Shown here one piece after another: positions 39,056 through 48,256 of a DNA stretch of 64,000 nt (its first letter is position 1; each line of letters opens with the position of its first letter). The notes beneath the pieces were generated by a model. The model saw nothing but the letters and a program-made list of their open reading frames with translations. It did not search any database and was not told where the DNA came from. Position numbers and translations under genes: made by a program. The stretch lies in the NCBI GenBank assembly GCA_902562285.1, contig CACESU010000007.1, forward strand, positions 1-64,000, in the 5' to 3' direction. Source of the stretch: an uncultured Alphaproteobacteria bacterium. GTDB lineage: Bacteria; Pseudomonadota; Alphaproteobacteria; Rhodobacterales; Rhodobacteraceae.

Positions 39056-40711
39056 ATGTCCGTAATAAAAAGGGAGTCAATTGAATATGACGTTGTTATT
39101 GTTGGTGCTGGTCCAGCTGGATTATCTGCAGCAATAAAACTAAAACAATTGAATTCTAATTTACAGGTTGTAGTTTTAGAAAAAGGTTCTGAGGTTGGTT
39201 CACATATTATTTCAGGTGCTGTACTTGACCCAATTGGATTAAATAAGCTTTTTCCTAACTGGCAAAGTATGGGTGCACCTATAAAAACGAAGGTGTCAGA
39301 TGATAAATTTTATTTTCTTGGTCCAGCTGGCGGTATACGCATTCCTAATATTTTAATGCCACCACTAATGTCCAATCATGGTAATTATATAGTTTCTATG
39401 TCAAAAGTTTGCAGATGGTTGGCTACACAGGCGGAGCAATTAGGGGTAGAGATTTTTCCAGGAATGGCATGTTCTGAGCTGATTTATGGAAATTCCAATG
39501 AGTTAAAAGGTGTTATTGCAGGCGAGTTTGGTAAGAATTCTAGTGGTGAACCTGGTTCAATGTATGAACCAGGTATGGAAGTTCTTGGTAAATATGTTTT
39601 TATTGCCGAAGGCGTAAGAGGTTCATTAGCGAAAAATATCATATCAAATTACAACTTAGCAAAAAATTCAGATTTCCCAAAATTTGGAATTGGGATTAAA
39701 GAAGTTTGGGAGGTAGAAACTGGTAAATATAGGGAAGGTCAAGTTGTTCATACAATGGGGTGGCCTTTAGGTAATTCAACTGGTGGAGGATCTTTTTTAT
39801 ATCACGGTAGTGATAATCAAGTATATGTAGGCTTTGTAGTTCATTTGAATTATAAAAACCCTCACTTATTTCCCTATAAAGAATTTCAAAGATTTAAACA
39901 TCATCCGTTTATTTATGATTTACTGAAGGGAGGTAAAAGAATTGAGTATGGAGCCCGAGCGATTAGTGAAGGAGGGGTACAGTCTGTACCAAAATTATCT
40001 TTTCCTGGAGGCGTTTTGATTGGTTGTTCTGCAGGTTTTGTAAATGTACCAAGAATTAAAGGTAATCATAATGCAATTTTGTCAGGAATTGCAGCGGCTG
40101 AAGCTGCCAATTTAGCCTTAAATAATGGACGATCTAACGATTCGCTAGAAGAGTATGAAAAAAAGATTGTAAATGGATATGTTTTTAAAGATCTTAATCC
40201 TGTTAAAAATGTTAAACCATTATGGTCTAGGTTAGGTCTTTTCCTAGGTATCATACTAGGTGCAATTGATATGTGGTGTGCAAATATAATTGGAAAAAAT
40301 TTGTTTGGAACTTTGAAGCATAAATATCCAGATCATAGTAGTCTAGATCTAGCTTCAAAAGCTAAAATTATTAATTATCCAAAAGCAGATGGTAAAATAA
40401 GTTTTGAACGCCTAGATAGTGTAAGTTTTTCTGGAACCTCACATAGTGATGGTCAAGAATGTCATTTAAAATTAAATGATAAGACAATTCCTACCAAATT
40501 TAATTTACCAAATTTTAATGAACCAGCTCAAAGATACTGTCCTGCAGGGGTTTATGAAATATTGACTGATAAAGAACAATCTGAACCTAGATTTCAAATA
40601 AATTATCAAAATTGCGTACATTGTAAAACATGTGATATCAAAGATCCAAGTCAAAATATAACATGGAAAACTCCACAAGGTGGAGAAGGACCAAACTACT
40701 CTACTATGTAA
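39056..40711 (+). CDS. Electron-transfer flavoprotein:ubiquinone oxidoreductase
   Basis: Membrane-associated FAD and [4Fe-4S] enzyme that moves electrons from ETF to ubiquinone, linking acyl-CoA and amine dehydrogenases to respiration. The FAD motif VIVGAGPAGLSAAIKLKQ is at residues 14-31; KGSEVGSHIISGAVLDP follows; the C-terminal ferredoxin-like domain has CPAGVYE and NCVHCKTCDIKDPSQNI, supplying four Cys ligands. The 551-residue length is normal. AAGGAGA precedes the ATG. The etfAB genes are outside the window. Confidence 0.96.
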   Translation: MSVIKRESIEYDVVIVGAGPAGLSAAIKLKQLNSNLQVVVLEKGSEVGSHIISGAVLDPIGLNKLFPNWQSMGAPIKTKVSDDKFYFLGPAGGIRIPNILMPPLMSNHGNYIVSMSKVCRWLATQAEQLGVEIFPGMACSELIYGNSNELKGVIAGEFGKNSSGEPGSMYEPGMEVLGKYVFIAEGVRGSLAKNIISNYNLAKNSDFPKFGIGIKEVWEVETGKYREGQVVHTMGWPLGNSTGGGSFLYHGSDNQVYVGFVVHLNYKNPHLFPYKEFQRFKHHPFIYDLLKGGKRIEYGARAISEGGVQSVPKLSFPGGVLIGCSAGFVNVPRIKGNHNAILSGIAAAEAANLALNNGRSNDSLEEYEKKIVNGYVFKDLNPVKNVKPLWSRLGLFLGIILGAIDMWCANIIGKNLFGTLKHKYPDHSSLDLASKAKIINYPKADGKISFERLDSVSFSGTSHSDGQECHLKLNDKTIPTKFNLPNFNEPAQRYCPAGVYEILTDKEQSEPRFQINYQNCVHCKTCDIKDPSQNITWKTPQGGEGPNYSTM

Positions 40712-40752
40712 CTAAAATCATAATCATGTATTTAAATGTTTAGTATTTGTCA

Positions 40753-42414
40753 ATGATAGTCAATTATTTTTTTTTATTAATAATACTTCTAATCAGTACA
40801 GTTTCTCCATTAAGTGGTAATTCTATTTCTGGATCAATACTTGCTTCAAAATATTCATCATCAATAAATGACTTCCAAAAATCTGCGGACTTTAATCTTA
40901 AAATCCTAGAAAGTGGCATTGATGATCCTGCCATTTATAATGATGCTCTTTTATATTTGGTTGCTTCTGGCAATTTCAATGATTCATTTAAACTGTCAAA
41001 AAAAATGTTTGATTTAGACATAAGATCGCCCGCACTTGGTTTAGTAATGATAATTGAAAAAATTAGTAAAGGAAAAATTAATGAAAGTATTTCTCTGGTT
41101 AATTTGTTTGAAAAAGACCTACCCTCAGTTTTAGTTGCTTCAATAAGGGGTTGGATGAATTTAAAAAATGGCAAACTAGAGGATTCATTATTCGAGTTTA
41201 AAAAATTAAGTGATGCTGATTTAAATTTTGATCTTGGTGCGTATTACTCAGCTATTGCTTATTCAAAATCTTCAAAAAATGAAGAAGCTCAGAAAATTAT
41301 CAATAAAAATAATGACAATTTCAAGTTATTAGGAAAAAACTTTGAAATATTAAAATCTGAAATTATGGTAATGAGTGGAGAAAGTTCTAAAGTTCAAGAA
41401 ACCTTAAAGAACTCTATTAGCAAATTTTTAAATGACATCACATTAAAGGAGTTGTATCGAAAAATTAAGAATAATAATCAATACTATTATCAAATTTTTC
41501 AAGATGAAAACAATGGAATATCTGATACATTATTGCTCTTTGCACAGAGTGAGAGTAAGCAAATAAATCAAAAACTAGTTGAAATTTTTTATTGTCAGTT
41601 AGCATATTTTTTAAGTAAAAATAATCCTAGATTTAAACTTAAGTTGGCAAAAGCACTAAATACAGCAGGTTTATTTAAAGAATCTCAAGAAATTTTACTT
41701 ACTATTTCAAGAGATGACATTTTCTATATTGAATCGAGGTTAATTTTAGCAGATTCTGCTAATGAAAATTCATTTGATGTTCAGGCAATAAATATTTTAA
41801 ATGACCTGATTGAAACTCAAAACAACACTTTTGAAATTTATGAACTTTTGGGGAATATATATCGATATCATGAAAAATTTAAATTAGCGGAAATAGCTTA
41901 TTCAAAAGCAATATACTTAACTCAAAATTCTGAATTTGGTAATCAAAACTTATGGTTGCTTCATTTTTTTAGAGGAATAGCACTCGAACAATTAAAAAAT
42001 TATGAGCGATCTAAACAAGATTTAAGGAAAGCTCTTTCTTTAATGCCGGATCAACCACAGGTATTAAATTATTTGGGCTATATGTTAATTGAACAAAAGG
42101 AAAATTTAAATGAAGCCTTAGAGATGATTAAAAAAGCTGTAAAAATAAGCCCACAAAGTGGTTATATTATAGATTCGTTAGCATGGGGATTATACCAATT
42201 AGGTAGATATTCTGAAGCAATAGAACCAATGGAAAAAGCTATCGAATTAGAACCTGAAGATCCAATAGTTAATGATCATCTGGGAGATATTTTATGGAAA
42301 ATTGGTAGGAAGAGAGAAGCATATTTTCAGTGGAAAAAAGCATTAATTTTCAATCCAAAACAGGAATTAAAATTTGAGATTGAAAAAAAAATTAAGCTGG
42401 GATTACAAAAATAA
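40753..42414 (+). CDS. Exported tetratricopeptide-repeat protein
   Basis: About 553 residues with an N-terminal signal or anchor segment (VNYFFLLIILLISTVSPLSG) and TPR-like helical hairpins throughout, clearest near the C terminus (ERSKQDLRKALSLMPDQPQV, EALEMIKKAVKISPQSGYI, EAIEPMEKAIELEPEDPI). It is probably periplasmic and mediates protein contacts. The slot between ETF-QO and ispE is commonly filled by such a TPR protein in alphaproteobacteria; function is not known to me. The start could also be a TTG two codons earlier. Confidence 0.82.
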   Translation: MIVNYFFLLIILLISTVSPLSGNSISGSILASKYSSSINDFQKSADFNLKILESGIDDPAIYNDALLYLVASGNFNDSFKLSKKMFDLDIRSPALGLVMIIEKISKGKINESISLVNLFEKDLPSVLVASIRGWMNLKNGKLEDSLFEFKKLSDADLNFDLGAYYSAIAYSKSSKNEEAQKIINKNNDNFKLLGKNFEILKSEIMVMSGESSKVQETLKNSISKFLNDITLKELYRKIKNNNQYYYQIFQDENNGISDTLLLFAQSESKQINQKLVEIFYCQLAYFLSKNNPRFKLKLAKALNTAGLFKESQEILLTISRDDIFYIESRLILADSANENSFDVQAINILNDLIETQNNTFEIYELLGNIYRYHEKFKLAEIAYSKAIYLTQNSEFGNQNLWLLHFFRGIALEQLKNYERSKQDLRKALSLMPDQPQVLNYLGYMLIEQKENLNEALEMIKKAVKISPQSGYIIDSLAWGLYQLGRYSEAIEPMEKAIELEPEDPIVNDHLGDILWKIGRKREAYFQWKKALIFNPKQELKFEIEKKIKLGLQK

Positions 42415-42430
42415 TATTAAAAGATTATAA

Positions 42431-43276
42431 ATGAGAAGTAAAAAATTAGAGGCACTTTCCCGAGTTAAGGTAAATCTTTATTTGCATATTTTAGGAAAAA
42501 GAGCTGATGGACAACACAATCTAGATAGTTTGGTTGCTTTCCCTGAAATAGGTGACGAAATTTTAGTTTCTCCATCTAACTGTATCAGTCTTAAAATCAC
42601 TGGAAAACTAAAAAATGAATTAAATAATAAAGAAAATCTAATTTTAAAAGCTACTAAATTGTTAAAAAATAAAAAGATGGGCGCTAATATTCATCTAAAA
42701 AAAAATACTCCTATTTCAGCAGGTTTGGGAGGAGGTTCTTCAAATGCTGCTGTCACTTTAAAATTGCTGGCAAAACTTTGGAATGTTCCATTACCTACTA
42801 TTAATGAGTTAGTCTTACTTGGTGCAGATATTCCAGTTTGTATGGATTGGCGATTGCAAAGAATGCAGGGTATAGGAGAAAAAAACTCGTTTGTCGTTCC
42901 TCCAGAGTGTCTATGGATAGTTTTGTTAAATAATGGAGAAAAAGTACCAACTAAATCTGTATTTCAAGCCATTTCACAAGATGACTTTTCGGATGTTATT
43001 AATATTCCTAGATTAAATAATAAAAGCACTCTTATAAAATTTTTAAAATCAACTGGGAATGATTTAGAAAAAGCTGCAATCAAAATGTATCCTTTTATAA
43101 AAATTTTGATAGATAGTTTTAATACAACAAGTGGATGTCTTATTTCAAGGATGACTGGCTCAGGATCAACTTGCTTTGGATTATATGAAAATAAGGTAGA
43201 AGCAGAAACAGCTAAAAAAATACTTTTAAACAAATTTCCAAATGCCTGGATAAAAGTTGCTAAGGTTTTTTCATGA
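42431..43276 (+). CDS. ispE: 4-diphosphocytidyl-2-C-methyl-D-erythritol kinase
   Basis: GHMP kinase of the MEP isoprenoid pathway, 281 residues. The N-terminal VKVNLYLHILGKRADGQHNL holds the conserved Lys/Asn and His; the ATP-binding glycine loop is PISAGLGGGSSNAAVTL; the catalytic Asp is in GADIPVCMDWR; the third motif is RMTGSGSTCFGLY. Oddity: the usual DGYH reads DGQH, so the Tyr that stacks on the cytosine in the Escherichia coli enzyme (Tyr25) is Gln28 here. Its last six bases overlap the convergent polyprenyl synthase. Confidence 0.94.
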   Translation: MRSKKLEALSRVKVNLYLHILGKRADGQHNLDSLVAFPEIGDEILVSPSNCISLKITGKLKNELNNKENLILKATKLLKNKKMGANIHLKKNTPISAGLGGGSSNAAVTLKLLAKLWNVPLPTINELVLLGADIPVCMDWRLQRMQGIGEKNSFVVPPECLWIVLLNNGEKVPTKSVFQAISQDDFSDVINIPRLNNKSTLIKFLKSTGNDLEKAAIKMYPFIKILIDSFNTTSGCLISRMTGSGSTCFGLYENKVEAETAKKILLNKFPNAWIKVAKVFS

Positions 43277-44260
43277 TGTTCTTGAAATGATATAATCAGA
43301 TATTTCTTCTAATAAATTTTTTATAGAACTTTTTGGAATTGTTTGTAGTGCATCTCTAGCCAGTTTTGACCATCTTATGGCTTCTATTTTTGTACTTTCT
43401 AAAGCATCATATTTATCTAATATTTCTAAAAGTATGTTAAGGTCATTTTGTGATTTGAGTGATTTTTGGAAAAGAGATTTTATGTTGTCAGAGTCCACTT
43501 TATCACCTTTTTTAAGAGTTAAAATTATTGGGTATGTTAATTTTGAATTAAAAAAATCATCTCCAACTGATTTACCCATTATTTTTGCCTCACCTGCATA
43601 ATCCAAATAATCGTCGATTAGTTGAAAACATATTCCAATTGCTTTTCCAAAAGATTTAAAATTTTTTATATGATTTGAATTTTTTGTAGATACCATTGCA
43701 CCTGTTTCGCATGCTGCAGAAAAAAGTGCAGCTGTTTTGCCTTCGATAATTTTGAAATAAGTCTCTAAGTCAATATTTACATTTCTAATATTTGTAAGTT
43801 GTAATACTTCGCTTTCAGATATAAATGCTGCAGTATTAGAAAGAACTTTTAAAACTTTTAATGAATTTGTAGAAACCATTAATTGGAATGCTCTAGAAAA
43901 TAAAAAATCACCAACTAAAATTGAAGATTTGTTATCCCAAAGAATGTTTGCTGTTTTTTTTCCTCTACGAGTGGAGCTTTCATCTACTACGTCATCATGT
44001 AATAACGTTGCAGTATGAATAAACTCAATAGTGGATGCTAAAAGTATATGTTTGTCTGATTTATAGTTTAATGCCTCCGCCGATGCTATACATAACAGTG
44101 GCCTTAATTTTTTACCACCAGAATCAAATATATGTTTAGTTATTTCAGGAATTCTGGGAGCATTTTCCGACTCCATCATTTTTGAAAATAATTGATCCAT
44201 TGATTCAAGCTTTCTAGAAAGCATTTTATGGAGTTTAGATATAGGGTCATTAGATGTCAT
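43271..44260 (-). CDS. ispB: Polyprenyl diphosphate synthase (octaprenyl/solanesyl type)
   Basis: Trans-prenyltransferase of 329 residues that builds the long isoprenoid side chain of ubiquinone. The first aspartate-rich motif is LLHDDVVDESSTRRGK, the second FQLIDDYLDYAGE; GGKKLRPLLCIASAEAL near the N terminus binds the diphosphate. Sequence cannot fix the chain length, but the long-chain class (octa- to decaprenyl) is likely. Convergent neighbour of ispE in a layout conserved in alphaproteobacteria, with a 135-base divergent gap to the methyltransferase gene. Confidence 0.92.
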   Translation of the reverse strand: MTSNDPISKLHKMLSRKLESMDQLFSKMMESENAPRIPEITKHIFDSGGKKLRPLLCIASAEALNYKSDKHILLASTIEFIHTATLLHDDVVDESSTRRGKKTANILWDNKSSILVGDFLFSRAFQLMVSTNSLKVLKVLSNTAAFISESEVLQLTNIRNVNIDLETYFKIIEGKTAALFSAACETGAMVSTKNSNHIKNFKSFGKAIGICFQLIDDYLDYAGEAKIMGKSVGDDFFNSKLTYPIILTLKKGDKVDSDNIKSLFQKSLKSQNDLNILLEILDKYDALESTKIEAIRWSKLARDALQTIPKSSIKNLLEEISDYIISRTS

Positions 44261-44395
44261 GTGTATTAAACTTTAATGTAAATTATTTAATAGAAATTAA
44301 ATAAGTATGATATTTTTATTTACTATTAAAAATTTTTGTAAGAAATTTAAATACATTTTACAACAAAGATATATAGAGTATAAAAATTAATTTTA

Positions 44396-45148
44396 ATGCA
44401 TCTTATGGATCATAAATCACAAAATATAACAGATGATTCATTTTTAGGAGGTAAATTAAGCTTATTTCAACCTAAAAATGGTTTCAGAGCTGGTTTGGAC
44501 TCAGTTTTATTAGCAGCATCAGTAAATGCAAAATCAGGTGAAAAGGTCCTTGAAGTTGGATCAGGTGTTGGAACTGTTCTATTTTGTTTAATGAACAGGA
44601 TATCTTGTCTTCAAGCAACAGGAATTGAAATTATGAAGGAATATCATTCTCTCTCATTAAAAAATGCAAAGAGAAATAAAATAAATGCTAATTTAATACT
44701 AGGAGATTTTTCTACTTATACCAAATTAAATGAAGAAATTTTTGATCAAATTTTTTTTAATCCTCCATATTATCCAGTAGGTAACTATAAGACATCTGGT
44801 AATAAACTACTTGAAATTGCTAATATTGAGTATCCTGAAATTTTAAAAAAGATGCTTAATTTTGCTTTGAAGCGCTGCAAGCCATACGGTTACATAACAT
44901 TAATTCATAGACCTGCTAGAATCTCAGATATTTTATCTATTTTAAAAAATGGAGCTGGTAATATAAAAATTTTACCTATTGTTAGTTCTAATTCAAAAGT
45001 TGCATCTCGAATAATTATTAGAGCAAGAAAATCAGCTAAAGGAGAAACAAAACTTTTAAACCCTATTTTTTTATATAAAGAATCAAAAAAACAATATACT
45101 TCCGAAATTCAGAAAATCTTAAGAAATGGGCATGGATTAAATTTTTAA
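44396..45148 (+). CDS. tRNA1(Val) (adenine-37-N6)-methyltransferase-like protein
   Basis: A 250-residue SAM-dependent N6-adenine methyltransferase of the TrmN6/YfiC group. The SAM motif is VLEVGSGVGTVLFCLM, and the catalytic NPPY motif appears as IFFNPPYYPVG. The N-terminal LSLFQPKNGFRAGLDSVLLA is the family entry block. Modification of A37 of tRNA1(Val) is inferred from the family; 23S rRNA or another target is possible. It is separated by 77 bases from the small DUF465 gene downstream. Confidence 0.88.
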   Translation: MHLMDHKSQNITDDSFLGGKLSLFQPKNGFRAGLDSVLLAASVNAKSGEKVLEVGSGVGTVLFCLMNRISCLQATGIEIMKEYHSLSLKNAKRNKINANLILGDFSTYTKLNEEIFDQIFFNPPYYPVGNYKTSGNKLLEIANIEYPEILKKMLNFALKRCKPYGYITLIHRPARISDILSILKNGAGNIKILPIVSSNSKVASRIIIRARKSAKGETKLLNPIFLYKESKKQYTSEIQKILRNGHGLNF

Positions 45149-45174
45149 AAATTATTGCATCAACTTTTATTTAG

Positions 45175-45180
45175 TATAAT
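45175..45180 (+). promoter_or_regulatory. Possible -10 element ahead of the DUF465 gene
   Basis: A perfect TATAAT at 45175-45180 lies 46 bases upstream of the DUF465 start codon. A TTGCAT at 45155-45160 is only 14 bases away, too close for a standard -35, so promoter assignment is tentative. Confidence 0.4.
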
Positions 45181-45225
45181 ATATCTCAATATAAGGTTTG
45201 GGGATCACGGGTTAAGGAGGTTCCA

Positions 45226-45396
45226 ATGGCTTTAGAAAATTATGTTACAGAACTAAAGAAAAAACACGCTAAATTGTCACTTGACGTTGATAATGAGCAA
45301 AAGAAAAAATTTCCAGATTTAATATTACTTTCAACATTAAAAAAAGAAAAATTAATTATAAAAGAAAAAATTGTAAAAAAAATTAAACTACTCTAA
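45226..45396 (+). CDS. DUF465 (YdcH-type) small protein
   Basis: A 56-residue gene: it begins MALENYVTELKKKHAKLSLD and ends in a Lys-rich helix (LLSTLKKEKLIIKEKIVKK). This is the DUF465/YdcH pattern, a small two-helix hairpin found throughout alphaproteobacteria, function unknown. Support for translation is unusually good: AAGGAGG at 45214-45220, five bases before the ATG, is the strongest ribosome binding site I saw in the window. Its end overlaps the convergent amidotransferase gene by 14 bases. Confidence 0.85.
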   Translation: MALENYVTELKKKHAKLSLDVDNEQKKKFPDLILLSTLKKEKLIIKEKIVKKIKLL

Positions 45397-46102
45397 GTGC
45401 TTTTAGCAGTGGTTTGAAAATTTTTTGATTATCTATTTTTTCGTTGAGACTTTCCAACCCGCTTTTCCCAATATTTGTTGGAATTGTCTGTCCTATCCTT
45501 CTTTGTATTATCATTTCCAAACAGTCCTTTTTAAACTCGGGGTGGCTTTGAATAGATACAGCAATAGGTTTTTCTATATCATCATAACATAAAATAGAAT
45601 TTGGACAAAAATCTGAGCCATAAACTCTATATGCGTTTTCAGGTTTCATTATAACTTGATCTTGATGGCTAACATAGCCAGAAAAAAAATCACCAACTAT
45701 TTCTGACCATTTAGGGTTCAATTTTCTTTCATATTTGTGAACACCAACTCCCCATCCTTTGTGGGATTTTTCCACTTTTCCACCTAAAGCCTCTGCAATT
45801 ATTTGATGACCAAAACATATGCCAACTAGTGGTATTTTTAATTTGTAGATTTTTTGTATAAGTTTTTTTAATTCACTTATCCAAACAATTTTCTCATATA
45901 CGCCAAATGAGGAGCCAGTAATCAACCACAAATCTGTCTTGTCTAAATTCTTGGGGAAATCATAATTTATTAGGTCAAAATTTTTTATTTTATGTGATAT
46001 ATTTAATTCATCTAACAAATCTGAAAACATTTTTGGATAATCACCAAACCTATTTTCCAAGTTTTTTGGTAATTTCCCCGTTTCTAAAATTGATACTTTC
46101 AA
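45383..46102 (-). CDS. Type 1 glutamine amidotransferase (GMP-synthase-like class I GATase)
   Basis: A 239-residue stand-alone class I amidotransferase domain. The nucleophile elbow is GICFGHQIIAEALGGKV (Cys at about residue 95), and the His-Glu pair is in SIQSHPEFKKD. Related proteins include gamma-glutamyl peptide or polyamine hydrolases and GMP-synthase-like proteins; the substrate is not evident. The start appears to be TTG at 46102, since the first residues KVSILETGKLPKNLENRFGD match the family start and no earlier ATG exists. Confidence 0.85.
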   Translation of the reverse strand: MKVSILETGKLPKNLENRFGDYPKMFSDLLDELNISHKIKNFDLINYDFPKNLDKTDLWLITGSSFGVYEKIVWISELKKLIQKIYKLKIPLVGICFGHQIIAEALGGKVEKSHKGWGVGVHKYERKLNPKWSEIVGDFFSGYVSHQDQVIMKPENAYRVYGSDFCPNSILCYDDIEKPIAVSIQSHPEFKKDCLEMIIQRRIGQTIPTNIGKSGLESLNEKIDNQKIFKPLLKALRVV

Positions 46103-46128
46103 GACTTTATACTACCTTTTTTTTATTT

Positions 46129-46665
46129 TTACTTCTGTTTCCTAATTAAATCTAGAAATAAATCTTCAACTTCTTTTTTTGACCAGTCAATAGGACCAAT
46201 TAAACGTCCAATTTCTTTTTTATCTTTTGAAACAATTATTGAAAATGGTAAACCTACCACACCAAGAACTAATGCTAATTTTCCTTTAGGATCTCTATAA
46301 TTTTCTAGGTGTGAAAGATTATATTCTTCAAAGAAATCTATAATTTTATTTGGATTGTTCCTGCCAGTAGCTATAGTAACGATTTTTAATTTATTTTTTT
46401 CAAATTTAGATTGTAACTCATTTAATGATGGCATTTCTTTAGTGCAAGGACTACACCAGGTAGCCCAAAAATTTATTAATAACAAATTAAAATCTTCATT
46501 TAAAATATCAGTTTTTTGATCAATAACATTTAACACTTCCAAATTATCTACAGGTTTGGGATTTTCGTTAAATAAGAATTTATTTACTTCACTTGTATTA
46601 GCAAAAGAGGTATTTGCAAAAAACATTATGAAAGCGTATACAAATATGAATATTTTAATTCGCAT
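46129..46665 (-). CDS. TlpA-type thiol:disulfide oxidoreductase
   Basis: About 178 residues. The N-terminal MRIKIFIFVYAFIMFFANTS is a signal peptide or membrane anchor, so the thioredoxin domain works in the periplasm. The active site is FWATWCSPCTKEMPSLNEL, and the cis-Pro segment is VVGLPFSIIV. TlpA-like proteins reduce cysteines in cytochrome oxidase or cytochrome c maturation partners. In alphaproteobacteria tlpA typically sits divergent from argH, as it does here. I take the ATG at 46665, four codons inside a TTG. Confidence 0.9.
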   Translation of the reverse strand: MRIKIFIFVYAFIMFFANTSFANTSEVNKFLFNENPKPVDNLEVLNVIDQKTDILNEDFNLLLINFWATWCSPCTKEMPSLNELQSKFEKNKLKIVTIATGRNNPNKIIDFFEEYNLSHLENYRDPKGKLALVLGVVGLPFSIIVSKDKKEIGRLIGPIDWSKKEVEDLFLDLIRKQK

Positions 46666-46707
46666 AGAAATTAACAACTTATTATTAAAACTAATTCAGA
46701 GGTGGTA

Positions 46708-48108
46708 ATGTCAGACAAATCTTCACATAATACGAATTTAATGTGGGGGGGAAGATTTTCAAGTCAGCAGGATAATATTATGGAAGCCATTAATTCCTCT
46801 ATAGAGATTGATCATCGTATGGCTTTACAAGATATTGAAGGTTCAATAGTTCATGTAAAAATGCTTCAATTTCAAAAAATAATACCTACAAAAATTTGTA
46901 ATAATTTAATTAAAGGTCTTAAAGTTATTAAGGACGATGTTATTAAAGGTAAATTTATTTATGATAGGAAATTTGAAGATATCCACATGAATATAGAAAA
47001 AAAATTACACGATATAATTGGGGATGATGCAGGGTATATTCATACTGCCCGATCTAGAAATGATCAAGTAGTCACTGATTTTAAAATGTGGATTAGGAAT
47101 AGTACACAAGATTTAATATCAAAAATAACAAAAAATATGAAAACATTTTTGGATATTGCTGGTGATCATTTTGATACAATAATGCCAGGATATACACATT
47201 TACAAACAGCACAACCTGTGACATTTGGTCATCATATTTTGGCTTATGTAGAAATGTTTGGGAGGGATAAAGAAAGGTTTACTGAAGCAAAAAAAAGATT
47301 AAATGAGTGCCCATTAGGTTCTGCAGCTTTAGCTGGAACTTCATTTCCCATTGACCGTTTTTTTACATCTGAAAGACTTGGTTTTGATAAACCAACATCT
47401 AATAGTATTGATGCTGTTTCCGATAGAGATTTTGCACTTGATTTTCTATTTGCTTCTACAATCTGTGCTACCCATTTAAGTCGTTTTGCAGAAGAACTAG
47501 TTATTTGGGCGAGTGATGGTTTCGATTTTATTGAGATATCAGACAGTTTTTCTACTGGTTCATCAATAATGCCACAAAAAAGAAATCCTGATGCTGCAGA
47601 ATTAATTAGAGCCAAAGTTGCAAATATTTCGGGAGCCTTATTTTCATTATTAACAATTTTAAAGGGTTTACCATTATCTTATTCTAAAGATCTACAAGAA
47701 GATAAAGAGTTAGTTTTCAGAGCTTATGATAATTTATCTCTAATGCTTGATGTTATGAATAGCATGATGGTAGGAATCATTATTAAAAAAAAGAATTTAA
47801 TAAGAGCTGCTGCTGCTCGATTTATTACTTCCACTGATTTAGCTGATTATCTAGTAAGCAAATATAATTATAGTTTTAGAAAGTCTCATCATATTGTTGG
47901 GAAATTAGTACTTAAGGCAGAAAAGCTGAATTGTGACCTAAAAGATCTAAAATTATCTGAATTTAAAAAAATAGATCCTAATATTGATGAAAATGTCTAT
48001 AAAATACTTTCAATTCAAAATTCGGTTGATATAAGAACTTCCTATGGTGGAACATCACCTTCAGAGGTCAAAAAGAGAATTAAAGAATGGAAAAAGAGGT
48101 TAAAATAA
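46708..48108 (+). CDS. argH: Argininosuccinate lyase
   Basis: Cleaves argininosuccinate to arginine and fumarate. The fumarase-superfamily signature is STGSSIMPQKRNPDAAELIR (residues about 279-298), with the catalytic TSRSND-like HTARSRNDQVVTDF near residue 112 and YTHLQTAQPVTFGHH. The ATG at 46708 is preceded by AGAGG; an in-frame GTG lies two codons upstream. First gene of argH-lptM-lysA. ArgG is encoded at 26.6-27.8 kb. Confidence 0.96.
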   Translation: MSDKSSHNTNLMWGGRFSSQQDNIMEAINSSIEIDHRMALQDIEGSIVHVKMLQFQKIIPTKICNNLIKGLKVIKDDVIKGKFIYDRKFEDIHMNIEKKLHDIIGDDAGYIHTARSRNDQVVTDFKMWIRNSTQDLISKITKNMKTFLDIAGDHFDTIMPGYTHLQTAQPVTFGHHILAYVEMFGRDKERFTEAKKRLNECPLGSAALAGTSFPIDRFFTSERLGFDKPTSNSIDAVSDRDFALDFLFASTICATHLSRFAEELVIWASDGFDFIEISDSFSTGSSIMPQKRNPDAAELIRAKVANISGALFSLLTILKGLPLSYSKDLQEDKELVFRAYDNLSLMLDVMNSMMVGIIIKKKNLIRAAAARFITSTDLADYLVSKYNYSFRKSHHIVGKLVLKAEKLNCDLKDLKLSEFKKIDPNIDENVYKILSIQNSVDIRTSYGGTSPSEVKKRIKEWKKRLK

Positions 48109-48227
48109 GTATTCAATATATTAGTTTAATAATAGCAGTCTTTTTATTAAGCTGTGGGGTCAAAGGTGATCCTGAAGAACCTAAACTTGAAACTAATTTT
48201 ATAAAAAATAAAGAAATTAATAATTAA
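48087..48227 (+). CDS. lptM: Small lipoprotein, LptM-like (LPS translocon maturation chaperone)
   Basis: A 46-residue lipoprotein in a second frame overlapping the last 22 bases of argH. The hydrophobic segment ISLIIAVFLLSC ends in a lipobox with Cys23, followed by GVKGDPEEP, the G-x-K-G-P/D-x-x-x-P signature of the LptM/YifL group, which in Escherichia coli helps the outer-membrane LptD-LptE pore mature. The position between argH and lysA is conserved in alphaproteobacteria. It would be lipidated by the Lgt encoded at 13 kb. Confidence 0.85.
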   Translation: MEKEVKISIQYISLIIAVFLLSCGVKGDPEEPKLETNFIKNKEINN

Positions 48228-48256
48228 ATCATAATGTAATATTGAAATGAAATTAT

